Notes: generated by a model not told the origin, from the sequence alone. Positions 26,437-36,560 are shown, counted from the stretch's first letter. The stretch is 64,000 nucleotides of DNA from an uncultured archaeon (GCA_902386205.1 CABMIH010000058.1:1-64000); one strand, 5' to 3'. Made by a program: numbers and translations.

Positions 26437-27615
26437 ATGACCAACAGGCTAGATTTTCTAAAGGATATGATCCAGGAATTAAAAGACAGGAACCTGTATT
26501 CAGAGCTTCCTGTGCTGGGCACGGAACAGAGAAATCGCGTGGTCCTGAACGGAAAAGAAGTTATTATAATGTGCACCAATAATTATCTGGGGTTTGCGAA
26601 CCACCCGCGCCTGCGGGAGGCTGCCAAGAAAGCGATAGATACATGGGGATTCGGTACAGGTGCGGTACGGCAGATTGCAGGCACCATGGAGATACATATC
26701 CGGCTTGAGGAGATGCTGGCCAAGTACAAGCATACGGAATCCGCTCTCGTGTTCGTCGCCGGCATAGCTGCCAACAGGGGCACTATCCAGGCATTGATGG
26801 GCGAAGAGGATGCCATTATCAGCGATGAGCTCAACCACGGTAGCATTATCGATGGGGTAAGGCTCACAAAATCGAAGCGGATGGTGTACCCCCATCTGGA
26901 CATGACGGGGTTAGAAAAGGTTTTGAAAGAGACAAAAGACTCAAGAAGACGGCTGATAGTCACGGACGGGGTTTTCAGCATGGACGGGGATATTGCACCC
27001 CTTGACCGGATAGTGGAACTGGCGGAAGAATATGATGCCATGGTGATGGTGGACGACGCCCACGGTGATGGGGTACTCGGAAAGGATGGAAGGGGAATAA
27101 TAGATCATTTCCATCTTGAAGGAAGAGTGGATATTGATATGGGCACCCTCAGCAAAGCTTTCGGCTGCCTGGGCGGCTACATTGCAGGAAGAAAAGATCT
27201 GAGGGATTATCTTATCAATACTGCCCGGAGTTTCATCTTTACCACGGCCCACCCGCCCTCAGTCCCGGCTGCGACTATGGAAGCCATAAGAATGATACAG
27301 GATGAGCCACAGCACCTGAGACGACTCTGGGAAAATACAAGGTACTTCAAGAAAGGCATGACAGACATGGGTTTCGATATCGGACACAGCTCAACCCCCA
27401 TTACTCCCGTAATGGCAGGAGAAAGTAAGACAGCGATGGAACTTTCCGCTCAACTTTTCGAAGAAGGGCTCTTTGCCAAACCCATCGTTTTCCATCTAGT
27501 AGCAAAAGACAGGGCCAGGGTCAGGATAATCGTGACCGCTCAGCACACAAAAGAAGATCTGGACGAGGCCCTCGAAATTTTCAACAGGGTTGGAAAAAGA
27601 ATGAATTTGATTTAG
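26437..27615 (+). CDS. kbl: Glycine C-acetyltransferase (2-amino-3-ketobutyrate CoA ligase)
   Basis: PLP-dependent alpha-oxoamine synthase that splits 2-amino-3-ketobutyrate with CoA into glycine and acetyl-CoA. Visible motifs are NNYLGFANHP, DELNHGSIIDG, MVDDAHGDGVLG and the PLP lysine in DMGTLSKAFG. 392 residues, normal. Paired divergently with tdh and followed by an amino-acid permease, forming a threonine-use cluster. Confidence 0.9.
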   Translation: MTNRLDFLKDMIQELKDRNLYSELPVLGTEQRNRVVLNGKEVIIMCTNNYLGFANHPRLREAAKKAIDTWGFGTGAVRQIAGTMEIHIRLEEMLAKYKHTESALVFVAGIAANRGTIQALMGEEDAIISDELNHGSIIDGVRLTKSKRMVYPHLDMTGLEKVLKETKDSRRRLIVTDGVFSMDGDIAPLDRIVELAEEYDAMVMVDDAHGDGVLGKDGRGIIDHFHLEGRVDIDMGTLSKAFGCLGGYIAGRKDLRDYLINTARSFIFTTAHPPSVPAATMEAIRMIQDEPQHLRRLWENTRYFKKGMTDMGFDIGHSSTPITPVMAGESKTAMELSAQLFEEGLFAKPIVFHLVAKDRARVRIIVTAQHTKEDLDEALEIFNRVGKRMNLI

Positions 27616-27638
27616 TTCAAAGATTAAACTGGGGTAAA

Positions 27639-29087
27639 ATGTTCAAAGACTTGGTGGTAAGGAAACCGATAGACCAATTAATGAAAGAAGCCGCCAATAC
27701 CCGCGAATTGAAGCGTGTCCTTGGCCCCCTGAACCTGACCACGCTCGGGATAGGGGCAATAATCGGCGCAGGAATATTTGTGCTTACAGGCCAGGCGGCA
27801 GCCCAGTATGCAGGGCCAGCGATCGTGTTCTCATTCATATTTTCAGGCTTTGGTGCTGCCATGGCCGCTCTCTGTTATGCAGAGTTCGCATCAACAGTCC
27901 CGATTTCAGGCAGCGCCTATACGTATGCATATGCAACGCTTGGCGAACTTTTCGCCTGGATAATAGGCTGGGACCTGATGCTTGAATATCTTTTCGGTGC
28001 ATCCACAGTAGCGGTCGGATGGTCGGGTTATGTGGTAAGTTTTTTAGAGGATTTCGGGATTATAGTCCCATCGTACTTGTCCAGCGCACCCCTCACGCAG
28101 GACCCCGTGCTTGGATGGCAAACCACGGGTGCATTCCTGAACCTGCCTGCCATGTTCATCGTTGCTGTGATGACCGTACTGCTCGTTATCGGTATCAAGG
28201 AATCTGCGGTATTTAATAACATTATCGTCCTTGTCAAAATAAGCGTACTGATACTTTTCATAACCTTCGGGATAGCCTACATAAAAACCGGGAACTGGGT
28301 GCCGTTCATACCGCCGAATACGGGAGAATTCGGACATTTCGGCTTGAGCGGTATTTTGCGTGGGGCGGGGGTGATATTCTTTGCTTATTTCGGTTTTGAT
28401 GCTGTCTCCACGGCGGCGCAGGAGGCGCGCAATCCGAAAAAAGATATGCCCATCGGAATAATCAGCTCCCTTGCCATATCCACGGTACTGTACATTGCAG
28501 TTTCGCTTGTGTTAACGGGTCTTGTAAAATACGACCAGCTTCTTGTACCCGACCCGATAGCTGTTGCCGTTAATGCTGCCGGCCCGGGGCTTTTCTGGTT
28601 AAGACCGCTTGTAAAGATCGGGGCGATCGCGGGTTTGAGCTCGGTCGTTCTTGTTTTACTTCTCAGCCAGCCGAGGATTTTCTATACAATGGCAAAAGAC
28701 GGCCTGCTCCCAAAAAGGTTCGCATCGATTCATCCGAGGTTTAAAACACCTTACGTAACCACGATTTTGACAGGAATAATTGCAATGTTCGTTGCAGGCC
28801 TCTTCCCCATTGAGATACTGGGCGCGCTCGTCTCGATCGGAACCCTGCTTGCTTTTGCGATAGTAAGCGCAAGCGTTATTGTTTTACGCCGTACACAACC
28901 GGATTTACCCAGACCTTTTAAAACTCCTTTTGTGCCCTGGGTCCCGATTTTCGGAATGCTTTTCTCGTTTACACAGATGATCGCACTGCCGGTTGACACA
29001 TGGCTGCGGCTTCTCATCTGGATGGCTATCGGGCTTGTAATTTACTTTTCATACGGCAGGAAACACAGTAAAGTCCAGAATATGTGA
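27639..29087 (+). CDS. APC-superfamily amino-acid permease
   Basis: 482 residues with about twelve membrane helices. The cationic amino-acid transporter-like APC signature GIGAIIGAGIFVLTG lies in helix 1, and YAEFASTVPISGSAYTYAY follows. It lies 23 bases after kbl on the same strand, so threonine or a related amino acid is a likely substrate by context. The family does not fix specificity. Confidence 0.88.
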   Translation: MFKDLVVRKPIDQLMKEAANTRELKRVLGPLNLTTLGIGAIIGAGIFVLTGQAAAQYAGPAIVFSFIFSGFGAAMAALCYAEFASTVPISGSAYTYAYATLGELFAWIIGWDLMLEYLFGASTVAVGWSGYVVSFLEDFGIIVPSYLSSAPLTQDPVLGWQTTGAFLNLPAMFIVAVMTVLLVIGIKESAVFNNIIVLVKISVLILFITFGIAYIKTGNWVPFIPPNTGEFGHFGLSGILRGAGVIFFAYFGFDAVSTAAQEARNPKKDMPIGIISSLAISTVLYIAVSLVLTGLVKYDQLLVPDPIAVAVNAAGPGLFWLRPLVKIGAIAGLSSVVLVLLLSQPRIFYTMAKDGLLPKRFASIHPRFKTPYVTTILTGIIAMFVAGLFPIEILGALVSIGTLLAFAIVSASVIVLRRTQPDLPRPFKTPFVPWVPIFGMLFSFTQMIALPVDTWLRLLIWMAIGLVIYFSYGRKHSKVQNM

Positions 29088-29114
29088 TGCTGTCATTTCT
29101 AGCACAATGCATAA

Positions 29115-30059
29115 TTAATCCTTCTTTATCTTCAAGACAACCTTACCCCGCGGGTGTCCTTTTTGCAGAAACGCGAGCGCTTCTCCCGCCTGTTCCAGGG
29201 GAAATGTTTTTTCAACGTGCGCATTGATAACGCTTTTATCTACGAGTTCGGCCAGTTTAGACAATCGCTTGTTGTTAACTTGTGTGAATTGTCCTATAGC
29301 GTTCACTCCATATCGTTCCATGAGGTTTGGATCGGGCTGCTCCAGCATAGAAACTATTATGCCGCCTCTCTTGAGTACCCTGAAAGACCTTGAGTACGTA
29401 TCGCCGCCTACCGTGTCATAGACTGCGTCATAGTTGTGTAACATATCTTCAAAGGACTGGTTTTTGTAATCAATAACTTCATTTGCTCCCAATTCTCTGG
29501 CATACTGCATATCTTTCGCGCTCACAGTCGCCGCCACATATGCTCCAAGGTGCCTGGCGAGCTGGATGGCGATTGACCCGATACCACCTGCGCCGCCGTG
29601 TATAAGGATCTTTTTGCCCCTGGAAAGGCCCATATGATCGACGAGCGCCTGCCATGCGCTGGCACCGGTGAGGGGCAGTGCAGCGGCTTCAACGTAATTC
29701 GTTTTCACCGGTTTATGTGCCACGGTATCTGCACCTGCCGAAGCAAATTCGGCAAACGATCCTGACCCGTCCCTTGTGATGCTGGCCTGTCCGTAAATCT
29801 CATCTCCTTTTTCGTAACCGGAAACGCCTTCTCCCACTTCCACTACTATGCCTGAAAAATCCCCTCCCAGCGTTGCCGGAAACCTTAACGGAACCATTTG
29901 CCGCATATAACCTTCGCGTATTTTCCAATCGACCGGGTTAACCCCGGCAGCATAAACCTCGATGAGAAGGTGCCCCTGAGTTACAGTTGGTTCTGGCACG
30001 TTCTTATTGATCTTAACAACCTCACTGCCTCCGTATTCATTAATTTGTGCTGCTTTCAT
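29115..30059 (-). CDS. Zinc-independent MDR oxidoreductase (quinone reductase-like)
   Basis: NADPH-dependent MDR protein without zinc ligands. GROES-like N-terminus (AAGVNPVDWKIREG), nucleotide motif ILIHGGAGGIGSIAIQLA, and typical C-terminal HPRGKVVLKI. ATG 30059 (MKAAQINEYGG) is chosen over the upstream in-frame ATG since GGAGGT sits eight bases before it. 314 residues. Substrate probably a quinone or enone; unproven. Confidence 0.85.
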   Translation of the reverse strand: MKAAQINEYGGSEVVKINKNVPEPTVTQGHLLIEVYAAGVNPVDWKIREGYMRQMVPLRFPATLGGDFSGIVVEVGEGVSGYEKGDEIYGQASITRDGSGSFAEFASAGADTVAHKPVKTNYVEAAALPLTGASAWQALVDHMGLSRGKKILIHGGAGGIGSIAIQLARHLGAYVAATVSAKDMQYARELGANEVIDYKNQSFEDMLHNYDAVYDTVGGDTYSRSFRVLKRGGIIVSMLEQPDPNLMERYGVNAIGQFTQVNNKRLSKLAELVDKSVINAHVEKTFPLEQAGEALAFLQKGHPRGKVVLKIKKD

Positions 30060-30187
30060 GTTTCTAACCTCCAAAATACATATTTAAGATCCGTAGAACT
30101 TATAACTTTCCCGTGTCTTGAATGATGCTGAGGGGCTATTTTGAAGAAACAAAAACTATTAATCTTCCCGCACTGTTTACCACGACC

Positions 30188-31360
30188 ATGAAAAAAGTAG
30201 TACTTGCTTACTCAGGCGGACTTGACACATCGGTCTGCATACCCCTGTTAAAAGAACATTACGGCTGCGAATATGTGATCACGGTAACCGTGGATGTGGG
30301 ACAGCCTGAAAAGGAGATACAACAGGCTGAAGAAAAAGCTGCTAAAATCAGTGATAAACATTATACAATAAACGCCAGGGATGAGTTTGTAAGAGATTAT
30401 ATCTTCCCCCTTATCAAGGCGAACGGGAGTTATGAGGGCTATGTTCTTGGCACTTCGATAGCAAGGCCGCTCATCGCAAAAAAATCCGTGGAGGTGGCAC
30501 AGAAATAAAAGGCACACGCACTTGCACATGGATGTACGGGAAAGGGCAACGACCAGTTAAGATTTGAAGCCGTGTTCAGGAGCACGAAGCTTGAGGTCAT
30601 AGCCCCGATGAGGGATATGAACCTCACACGCGACTGGGAAATGGAGTATGCAAAGAAACACGGGATACCTGTAGCAGCTACGAAATCAAAACCCTGGAGC
30701 GTGGATGAGAATATCTGGAGCAGAAGCATCGAAGGGGGGCGGCTTGAAGAACCTGATTTCATCCCGCCTGAGGAGATATTTGAATGGACGGTTTCGCCTG
30801 AAAATGCGCCCGATGCAGAGACGATCGATATCGGGTTTGAATGCGGAGTACCTGTATCGTTAAACGGCAGAACGCTTGACGGCGTTTCATTGATAAATGA
30901 GCTTAATAGGCTTGGCGGGTCGCACGGCGTGGGACGCACGGATATGATTGAGGACAGGGTGCTTGGCCTTAAAGCAAGGGAAAATTACGAACATCCTGCC
31001 GCCACAATTCTTTTAACTGCGCACAGGGACCTTGAAAAACTTGTGCTTACCAGGGATGAACTGAGGTTTAAGTCCATTGCCGATGAAACGTGGAGCGAGC
31101 TTGCATACAAGGGGCTTGTGGACGAGCCGCTGTATTCAGATCTTAACGCTTTTATTGATAAGACCCAGGAACGGCTTTTAGGCAGTGTCAAGATAAGACT
31201 CTATAAAGGCTGCGCAAAAGTGGTCGCAAGAGGATCGCCTTTTGCTTTATACTCTGCCGACCTGTCATCATTTGACAGCAAAACAATAGACCAGAAGGAT
31301 GCAGAAGGATTCTGCAAGTACCACGGTTTCCAGGCGCGGATGTTCAAAAAGATATGTTGA
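30188..31360 (+). pseudogene. argG: Argininosuccinate synthase with in-frame TAA stop
   Basis: Couples citrulline and aspartate with ATP. PP-loop AYSGGLDTS at the start, [22 protein letters not shown] and the C-terminal parts are all present in one frame over 390 codons. Codon 107 (30506-30508) is TAA where a Glu is expected (VAQK[17 protein letters not shown]). No frame change occurs. A single G-to-T change of GAA explains it. TAA is not the pyrrolysine codon. Either a true nonsense mutation or a sequence error. Start is ATG 30188, not the upstream frame extension. Confidence 0.9.
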
Positions 31361-31413
31361 GGACACACAAACATATATAAAGCATCTCTTTTATCAGAGA
31401 AACTGGTGGTATA

Positions 31414-32154
31414 ATGTATTGCAGTAGATGTGGAGCCCTGAATCCAGATGAATCAAGTTCTTGTGTAAAATGTGGAAGTAATCTCAAACCGGACAACCAG
31501 ATATCATCATCTTCTCCCAACAAGAAAAAGGGATTGTTTGAACAGATGGATATAATTTCTGAAGAGATAGAAAAACTGGGGTTTTTCTATAAATTAATAT
31601 TTTATATAGAAGGTTTCTTTGTATTATTGTTTTTTTCAATATACACCTTATTTATCGGGCCAATTATCGTTTACTTCTGGGGAAAAAGAGGCTGGCCCAG
31701 GAACAGTTTGGTAAAAGCTTTTTTGTATGCGAATCTAATTTACGCTATTATTCTTATATTGTTTATACCACTCATGCTCTTTTCTTTTCTTGCTTTTGAC
31801 GGAACAGAGCAGGCCCAGTTTGAAGTGGGTGAGGCAATTAGATCAAAGGAAAAAGTGGCAGGTAATATAATAAGTATTAATGGATCTCTGGTCAATGATA
31901 CTGACCAGTGGGATGATCCCAGCCATACGCTAAAGTTCAAAATGACAGATGGATTATATACAATCGATGTCGTCTACACCGGAGAAAAGCCCGATATGCG
32001 GTGTAAAGATACTCAAATTCGTGCAACTGGACAATTTGAGGGCAATGTTTTCAAAGCCCGGGACATGTGGGTATTACTCTCTTCTAAATATTATACCGCA
32101 AGAACAAGTAATGATAAATCATCTAATCAAACTTTACCGCTTCTGGTTGATTAA
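31414..32154 (+). CDS. Zinc-ribbon membrane protein with CcmE-like OB domain
   Basis: 246 residues. The N-terminal zinc ribbon is CSRCG...CVKCG (residues 3-21), followed by two membrane segments (about 60-85 and 100-130). The C-terminal beta-barrel (about 145-225) carries VAGNIIS, LKFKMTDGLYTIDVVYTGEKPDM, ATGQFEGNVFKARDM and SSKY. That order is CcmE-like (haem chaperone OB fold). The haem-binding His or Cys expected before the final Tyr is not there (LSSKY), so haem binding is doubtful. Likely a membrane OB-fold protein. Confidence 0.6.
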   Translation: MYCSRCGALNPDESSSCVKCGSNLKPDNQISSSSPNKKKGLFEQMDIISEEIEKLGFFYKLIFYIEGFFVLLFFSIYTLFIGPIIVYFWGKRGWPRNSLVKAFLYANLIYAIILILFIPLMLFSFLAFDGTEQAQFEVGEAIRSKEKVAGNIISINGSLVNDTDQWDDPSHTLKFKMTDGLYTIDVVYTGEKPDMRCKDTQIRATGQFEGNVFKARDMWVLLSSKYYTARTSNDKSSNQTLPLLVD

Positions 32155-32175
32155 AGCGTGTTTTTAAAAGCGACA

Positions 32176-32249
32176 TGGGCCCGCTGCGATTTGAACGCAG
32201 GACCTCTCGGTTATCAGCCGAGCGCTCCACCTGGCTAAGCTACGGGCCC
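32176..32249 (-). tRNA. tRNA-Ile (anticodon GAU)
   Basis: Minus strand: acceptor GGGCCCG/CGGGCCC plus A73, anticodon stem CUCGG/CCGAG with loop CUGAUAA, T arm CUGCG UUCAAAU CGCAG. 74 bases, no intron, CCA not encoded. Confidence 0.95.
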
Positions 32250-32386
32250 GAAGACATCGCCAATATAACGGCATGCAATTTAAATCTTGTCTTTGGGGAT
32301 TTGAAACCGGGCGTTCATCAAAGATGACTTAAATTCATTAATCGATACCTTTATCTAAGTTTATGCACTATGCGACACACTGTTGC

Positions 32387-32458
32387 GGGCCGGTAGATCA
32401 GGGGTAGATCGCTCCCTTGGCATGGGAGAGGCCTCGGGTTCAAATCCCGACCGGTCCA
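32387..32458 (+). tRNA. tRNA-Ala (anticodon GGC)
   Basis: Acceptor GGGCCGG/CCGGUCC plus A73, anticodon stem CUCCC/GGGAG with loop UUGGCAU, T arm UCGGG UUCAAAU CCCGA. 72 bases. A TATA-like TTTATCTAAG lies about 36 bases upstream. Confidence 0.94.
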
Positions 32459-32573
32459 TTTAGTCTCATAGATATGTTTTTCATTTTAGATTTATTTTAC
32501 ACCTTTAGCCTTATATTATTAAACAGCATAATTATCAGGATATTATTCACCTGAGACTGAGGTGATAGATCCT

Positions 32574-33339
32574 GTGGACAAAGTTTCTCTTAAACGAAGG
32601 AAAAAGTATCGCTAAAAGCGCTGAAAGAGCCGAAGACGATGGAGATAATGCACTGGCAAGAGATCTCTACCTTAAGGCAGTGTCAAAATTCAAGCAGGCA
32701 TCCGAGCTATGCGAGGATTTCAATGAACTCGGCGTCATGAGAACCCTTGCAAGCTATTATTATAACCGTGCACTTACACTTGAAAAAAATATACTCATCA
32801 ATTCAAAGCAGGAAACCAGTGAATCTTTGAAGCCCGCCAAAAAAGAGACCCCTGCTTTTGATGAACCGCTCCTGCTCAATGGAACAGGGGTGGAGAAGGC
32901 GGTTTTTGAAGCTGTACTGGGCATGGCTGTTGAAATAGGCCGCGAAGGGAGAGAGGGTCATTCCATAGGTACCGCTTTCATATTAGGGGATTCGGCGAAC
33001 ATCATGGCTAAATCCAGGCAGCTTATATTGAATCCTTTTGCAGGGCACAGCAGGGAAACAAGAATGGTCAGCGACCCTGAGATCAGGGACAATGTTAAGG
33101 AATTTGCACAACTGGACGGCGTTTTTGTTGTCTCCGCAGAAGGAGTTGTCGAAGCTGCGGGACGTTATATTACTGTTGATACCGGAATGGTGTCGATCCC
33201 GAGAGGCCTGGGGACACGGCATTCATCAGTAGCAGCCATCACTTCCATGACAAAAGCACTTGGTATCGTGGTATCGCAGAGCGGCGGGGTGATAAGGATA
33301 TTCAAGGGCGGGAAGATAGCAGTAACCATAAGACCATGA
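32574..33339 (+). CDS. dacZ: DacZ-type diadenylate cyclase (apparent frameshift near the start)
   Basis: Makes c-di-AMP from two ATP. The DisA_N domain lies in the C-terminal 150 residues: DGVFVVSAEG, GLGTRHSSVAAIT and SQSGGVIRIFKGGK. The N-terminal helical part (about residues 5-60) is MIT-like. GTG 32574 has an ideal GAGGTGAT site seven bases upstream, but its frame stops after 13 codons; the cyclase frame is open from 32570 with no start before GTG 32680. Dropping one T near 32584-32586 joins them as MDKVLLNEGKSIAKS. Sequence error or true frameshift. Confidence 0.85.
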
Positions 33340-33438
33340 TAATTTGGGTGAATTTTTTTAATATCAGAAAGATTCATGCCTTATATTGACCTTTGTGTAG
33401 AAAAATTATTAAATAAATACATTTCAGGAAACTCATAG

Positions 33439-34734
33439 ATGGTTGACATCAGACCCTTCAAAGCCACGATACTGAACCCGGAACTTGCTATCGATAAGCT
33501 TGTCTGCCCGGTTTACGATACCATAGATGCGGCTAATTATCAAAAATTCGCGGATGAGAAAAACAACATAATCCATGTCACTGCAAGAAGAAAGGACATG
33601 GGCAGGGATGAATTCATTGATCACGCCAGAAAGAACCTTGACCGCCTCAGAGATTCAAAGATCCTTGTAGAACGGAAAAAGCCTGCGTTTTATATTTACG
33701 GTATCATGTACACACTGCAACCTGAAATTCTTGCCCAGATCCCTGAAAAGGACAGGAGAGAACATTATTTTGCCTTCGGGCTTGTCTGTCTTGTTAAAGT
33801 GGAAGAAATCGGGAAAGGGAACATAACCGGGCATGAGAACATTTTTGAGATCAATACAATAGAGCGTTACAGGCTGATGAAAGCCGCGATGATGAACTTC
33901 TCGCCTATCGCAGCAGAGTACAGCATGCCGGGGCACAGGTTGAATAACCTTTTTGAAGAATACCTCGGATTTAAGAGACCGGATTTCGTCCCAAACCCAA
34001 AAAAGCAGGCGCTTGTTGATGTCACCCTGAATGGAAGCAGACACCTGCTATGGGAGATCACAGACGATAGTCTCATGAAAAAAATCACGAATATGATGTC
34101 TGAGCAGAAGCTCCTGATCCTTGACGGCCACCACAGGTACACAGCTTCAAACCTTATGCGTGAAAAAGACCGTATCGAATATACTATGATGCTGCTGATG
34201 GAAAGGGACGACAGGGCTCTCATCCTGCTGCCCTGGCACAGGGCGGTACGGAATTTCGATGCGGGAAAACTTGCACTCAAAATAAAAGAAAAATTCTCAA
34301 TTGATGCGCAAAGCGACACCAACGGCGAAGATTTCTATTCGCGATTGAGGGAGCGTAAAAACGATTATGATATAAAGCTGGGCATGTATGACGGAAAGAA
34401 TTTCAGCATCCTCAGGGCTGATGAAAAAGCTGTCAGGGAACTCTCTTTAAAGCGCGGTGAGACCGTGGGCCTTGATCTCCTGGTACTCCATGACTGGATC
34501 ATTAACCCGGTAATCAGGGGGAGGCCTGAAGAGGACGTATCCTTCAATTCAAGTCCTGCCGAGGCCAAAGCACGGGTGGACAGGAAAGAATTTGACGTGG
34601 CTTTTCTTTTAAACCCTTTTTCTATTAAGGACGTTGAAAGGAAAGCATTCGTAGAGCATAAGAACTTTCCCCAGAAATCCACCCTTTTCCTCCCCAAGGT
34701 TGCCGAGGGGATTGTGATGAGAAGGATAGAATAA
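33439..34734 (+). CDS. DUF1015 family protein
   Basis: 431 residues with the family's KLVCPVYDTID N-terminal signature and the central DGHHRYTAS motif. The family is related to ParB-like/SerK phosphotransferases, and in many genomes it neighbours serine biosynthesis genes. No such neighbours are here. A TATA-like TATTAAATAAAT at about 33407 precedes the gene. Soluble, probably nucleotide-binding; reaction unknown. Confidence 0.8.
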   Translation: MVDIRPFKATILNPELAIDKLVCPVYDTIDAANYQKFADEKNNIIHVTARRKDMGRDEFIDHARKNLDRLRDSKILVERKKPAFYIYGIMYTLQPEILAQIPEKDRREHYFAFGLVCLVKVEEIGKGNITGHENIFEINTIERYRLMKAAMMNFSPIAAEYSMPGHRLNNLFEEYLGFKRPDFVPNPKKQALVDVTLNGSRHLLWEITDDSLMKKITNMMSEQKLLILDGHHRYTASNLMREKDRIEYTMMLLMERDDRALILLPWHRAVRNFDAGKLALKIKEKFSIDAQSDTNGEDFYSRLRERKNDYDIKLGMYDGKNFSILRADEKAVRELSLKRGETVGLDLLVLHDWIINPVIRGRPEEDVSFNSSPAEAKARVDRKEFDVAFLLNPFSIKDVERKAFVEHKNFPQKSTLFLPKVAEGIVMRRIE

Positions 34735-34909
34735 TAACTTTTAGAATGTAATGTATTATCGTTATATTTATGTAGTGCCTCATCTAATTAAAACCGCCGC
34801 ATATAGGTAAAAAGTATCTGGTCATCTGAAACGGTAGTGAGAGTAGAATGCAAAAATTTATAGCAATGCGGATTAATGAACCACTTAATGAACCCAGGGT
34901 GAAAACAAT

Positions 34910-36538
34910 ATGACGCTATTTATCGAAATTAAAGACCTGCGTATTGGCTTTGATGGAATTGATGTTCTCAAGAATATAAACCTCGAAATCAAGGAAGGAG
35001 AAATACTTGGGATATTGGGGAAAAGCAGCGCTGGAAAATCAATTCTTATGCATGTGCTCAGGGGTGTGGAAACATTTGATGATATCTCAGGTAGTGTAAT
35101 ATACCATCTCTCCAGGTGTGCTGGCTGCGGTTTTATTGACCTGCCCAGCAAAGCTGGCAGCGCCTGTCCCAGATGTAAGGAGAAATTTGAGAAGATCGAA
35201 GCTGATTTCGTAAATTTACCCATCCATGACCCGCTCAGGAAGGATATAACAAGAAGGATCGCCATAATGCTCCAGAGGACTTTTGCATTATATGGCGATG
35301 AAAGGGTCATCGTGAATGTAATGAACGCGCTCCAGGAGATAGGTGAACTCGGGCCGAATGCAATAAACAAAGCTGCTGACCTGCTGGACCAGGTAAACCT
35401 TTCCAACAGGATGATGCATATCGCAAGAGAACTCTCAGGCGGCGAGAAGCAGCGAGTAGTCCTTGCAAGGCAGCTTGTGAAAAACCCGATAGTCCTGCTT
35501 GCGGATGAACCTACGGGAACACTTGATCCCAAGACTGCGAAGATAGTCCATGAGACTATTTTAAGAGCGACCAGAAATTTCAAGATGTCGCTTATTATCA
35601 CCTCACACTGGCCAAAGGTCATCGAGGAGCTTTCTGATCGTGCTCTGTGGCTTGATGAAGGCAGGATAGTAAAGATTGGCGACCCGGCTGAAATTGCCGC
35701 AGCTTTCATGAAAGAAGTTGGCAAAGTGGAGGAGCAGGAAAAAGTCGAAGTAGGAAAAACAATCATCCGTGCCCGTGAGCTTAAAATGACATATTTCTCA
35801 CTCGACAGAGGTATTGTCAGGGCGGTCAATGATATCAGCTTTGATATAAACGAAGGCGAAATATTCGGGCTGATCGGAGTGAGCGGCGCAGGAAAGACAA
35901 CAACTTCCAAGATCATTTCGGGATTATTGAAGCCGACAGGCGGTTCTATCGAAGTCAGGATAGGGGATGAATGGATAGATCTGACGCAGTTCGGCCCGGA
36001 TAAGAAAGGAAGGGCCACCAGGTATATCGGGATATTGCACCAGGAATACAGCCTTTATCCTCACAGGACAGTTATCGATAACCTGACTGAATCCATCGGT
36101 CTTGACCTGCCTTTTGAACTGGGTGAAAGAAAGGCGATCCAGACCCTGATGACAGCAGGATTCACAGAGAAAAAAGGACAGGAGATCCTTGGCAAAATGC
36201 CTGATGAACTGAGCGAGGGTGAAAGGCACAGGGTTGCGATGGCCCAGGTGCTGATCAAAGAGCCAAGAATACTTGTTTTTGACGAGCCGACAGGAACAAT
36301 GGACCCTGTAACGAAGATCGAAGTTGCAAAATCCATTCTCCATGCCAGGAAGGAACTTGGAGAGACTTTTGTCATAGTATCGCATGATATGGATTTTGTT
36401 GCCCATGTATGCGACAGGGCTGCATTGATGCGTCTTGGCAAGATAGTGGATATCGGGGATACGGATGCTGTTTTGTCAAAGCTTTCTGAGAAAGAGCGAG
36501 AAGAAGCCCTGGAAGGGATCGTTAAAGAATTGAAATAA
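34910..36538 (+). CDS. atwA: Methyl-CoM reductase activation component A2 (AtwA)
   Basis: 542-residue twin ABC ATPase needed for ATP-driven reductive activation of methyl-coenzyme M reductase. First Walker A is GKSSAGKS (~39), with a zinc-like insert CAGCGF...CPRC (~68-88), signature LSGGEKQR and Walker B VLLADEPTG. Second Walker A is GVSGAGKT, with LSEGERHRVAMAQ and LVFDEPTG. The Cys insert distinguishes A2 from ordinary ABC proteins. It begins a co-directional run with six methanogenesis-marker genes, consistent with one activation module. Promoter TATA near 34760. Confidence 0.93.
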   Translation: MTLFIEIKDLRIGFDGIDVLKNINLEIKEGEILGILGKSSAGKSILMHVLRGVETFDDISGSVIYHLSRCAGCGFIDLPSKAGSACPRCKEKFEKIEADFVNLPIHDPLRKDITRRIAIMLQRTFALYGDERVIVNVMNALQEIGELGPNAINKAADLLDQVNLSNRMMHIARELSGGEKQRVVLARQLVKNPIVLLADEPTGTLDPKTAKIVHETILRATRNFKMSLIITSHWPKVIEELSDRALWLDEGRIVKIGDPAEIAAAFMKEVGKVEEQEKVEVGKTIIRARELKMTYFSLDRGIVRAVNDISFDINEGEIFGLIGVSGAGKTTTSKIISGLLKPTGGSIEVRIGDEWIDLTQFGPDKKGRATRYIGILHQEYSLYPHRTVIDNLTESIGLDLPFELGERKAIQTLMTAGFTEKKGQEILGKMPDELSEGERHRVAMAQVLIKEPRILVFDEPTGTMDPVTKIEVAKSILHARKELGETFVIVSHDMDFVAHVCDRAALMRLGKIVDIGDTDAVLSKLSEKEREEALEGIVKELK

Positions 36539-36560
36539 AACCCGGAATTCAAGGTGTTAC

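Noticed and set aside
30506-30508. Recoding (pyrrolysine/selenocysteine) at the argG stop
   Set aside because: The codon is TAA, not TAG or TGA, and a Glu is expected; recoding does not fit.
34885-36018. 377-codon minus-strand frame opposite atwA
   Set aside because: Mirrors the ABC gene codon by codon and has no domain of its own.
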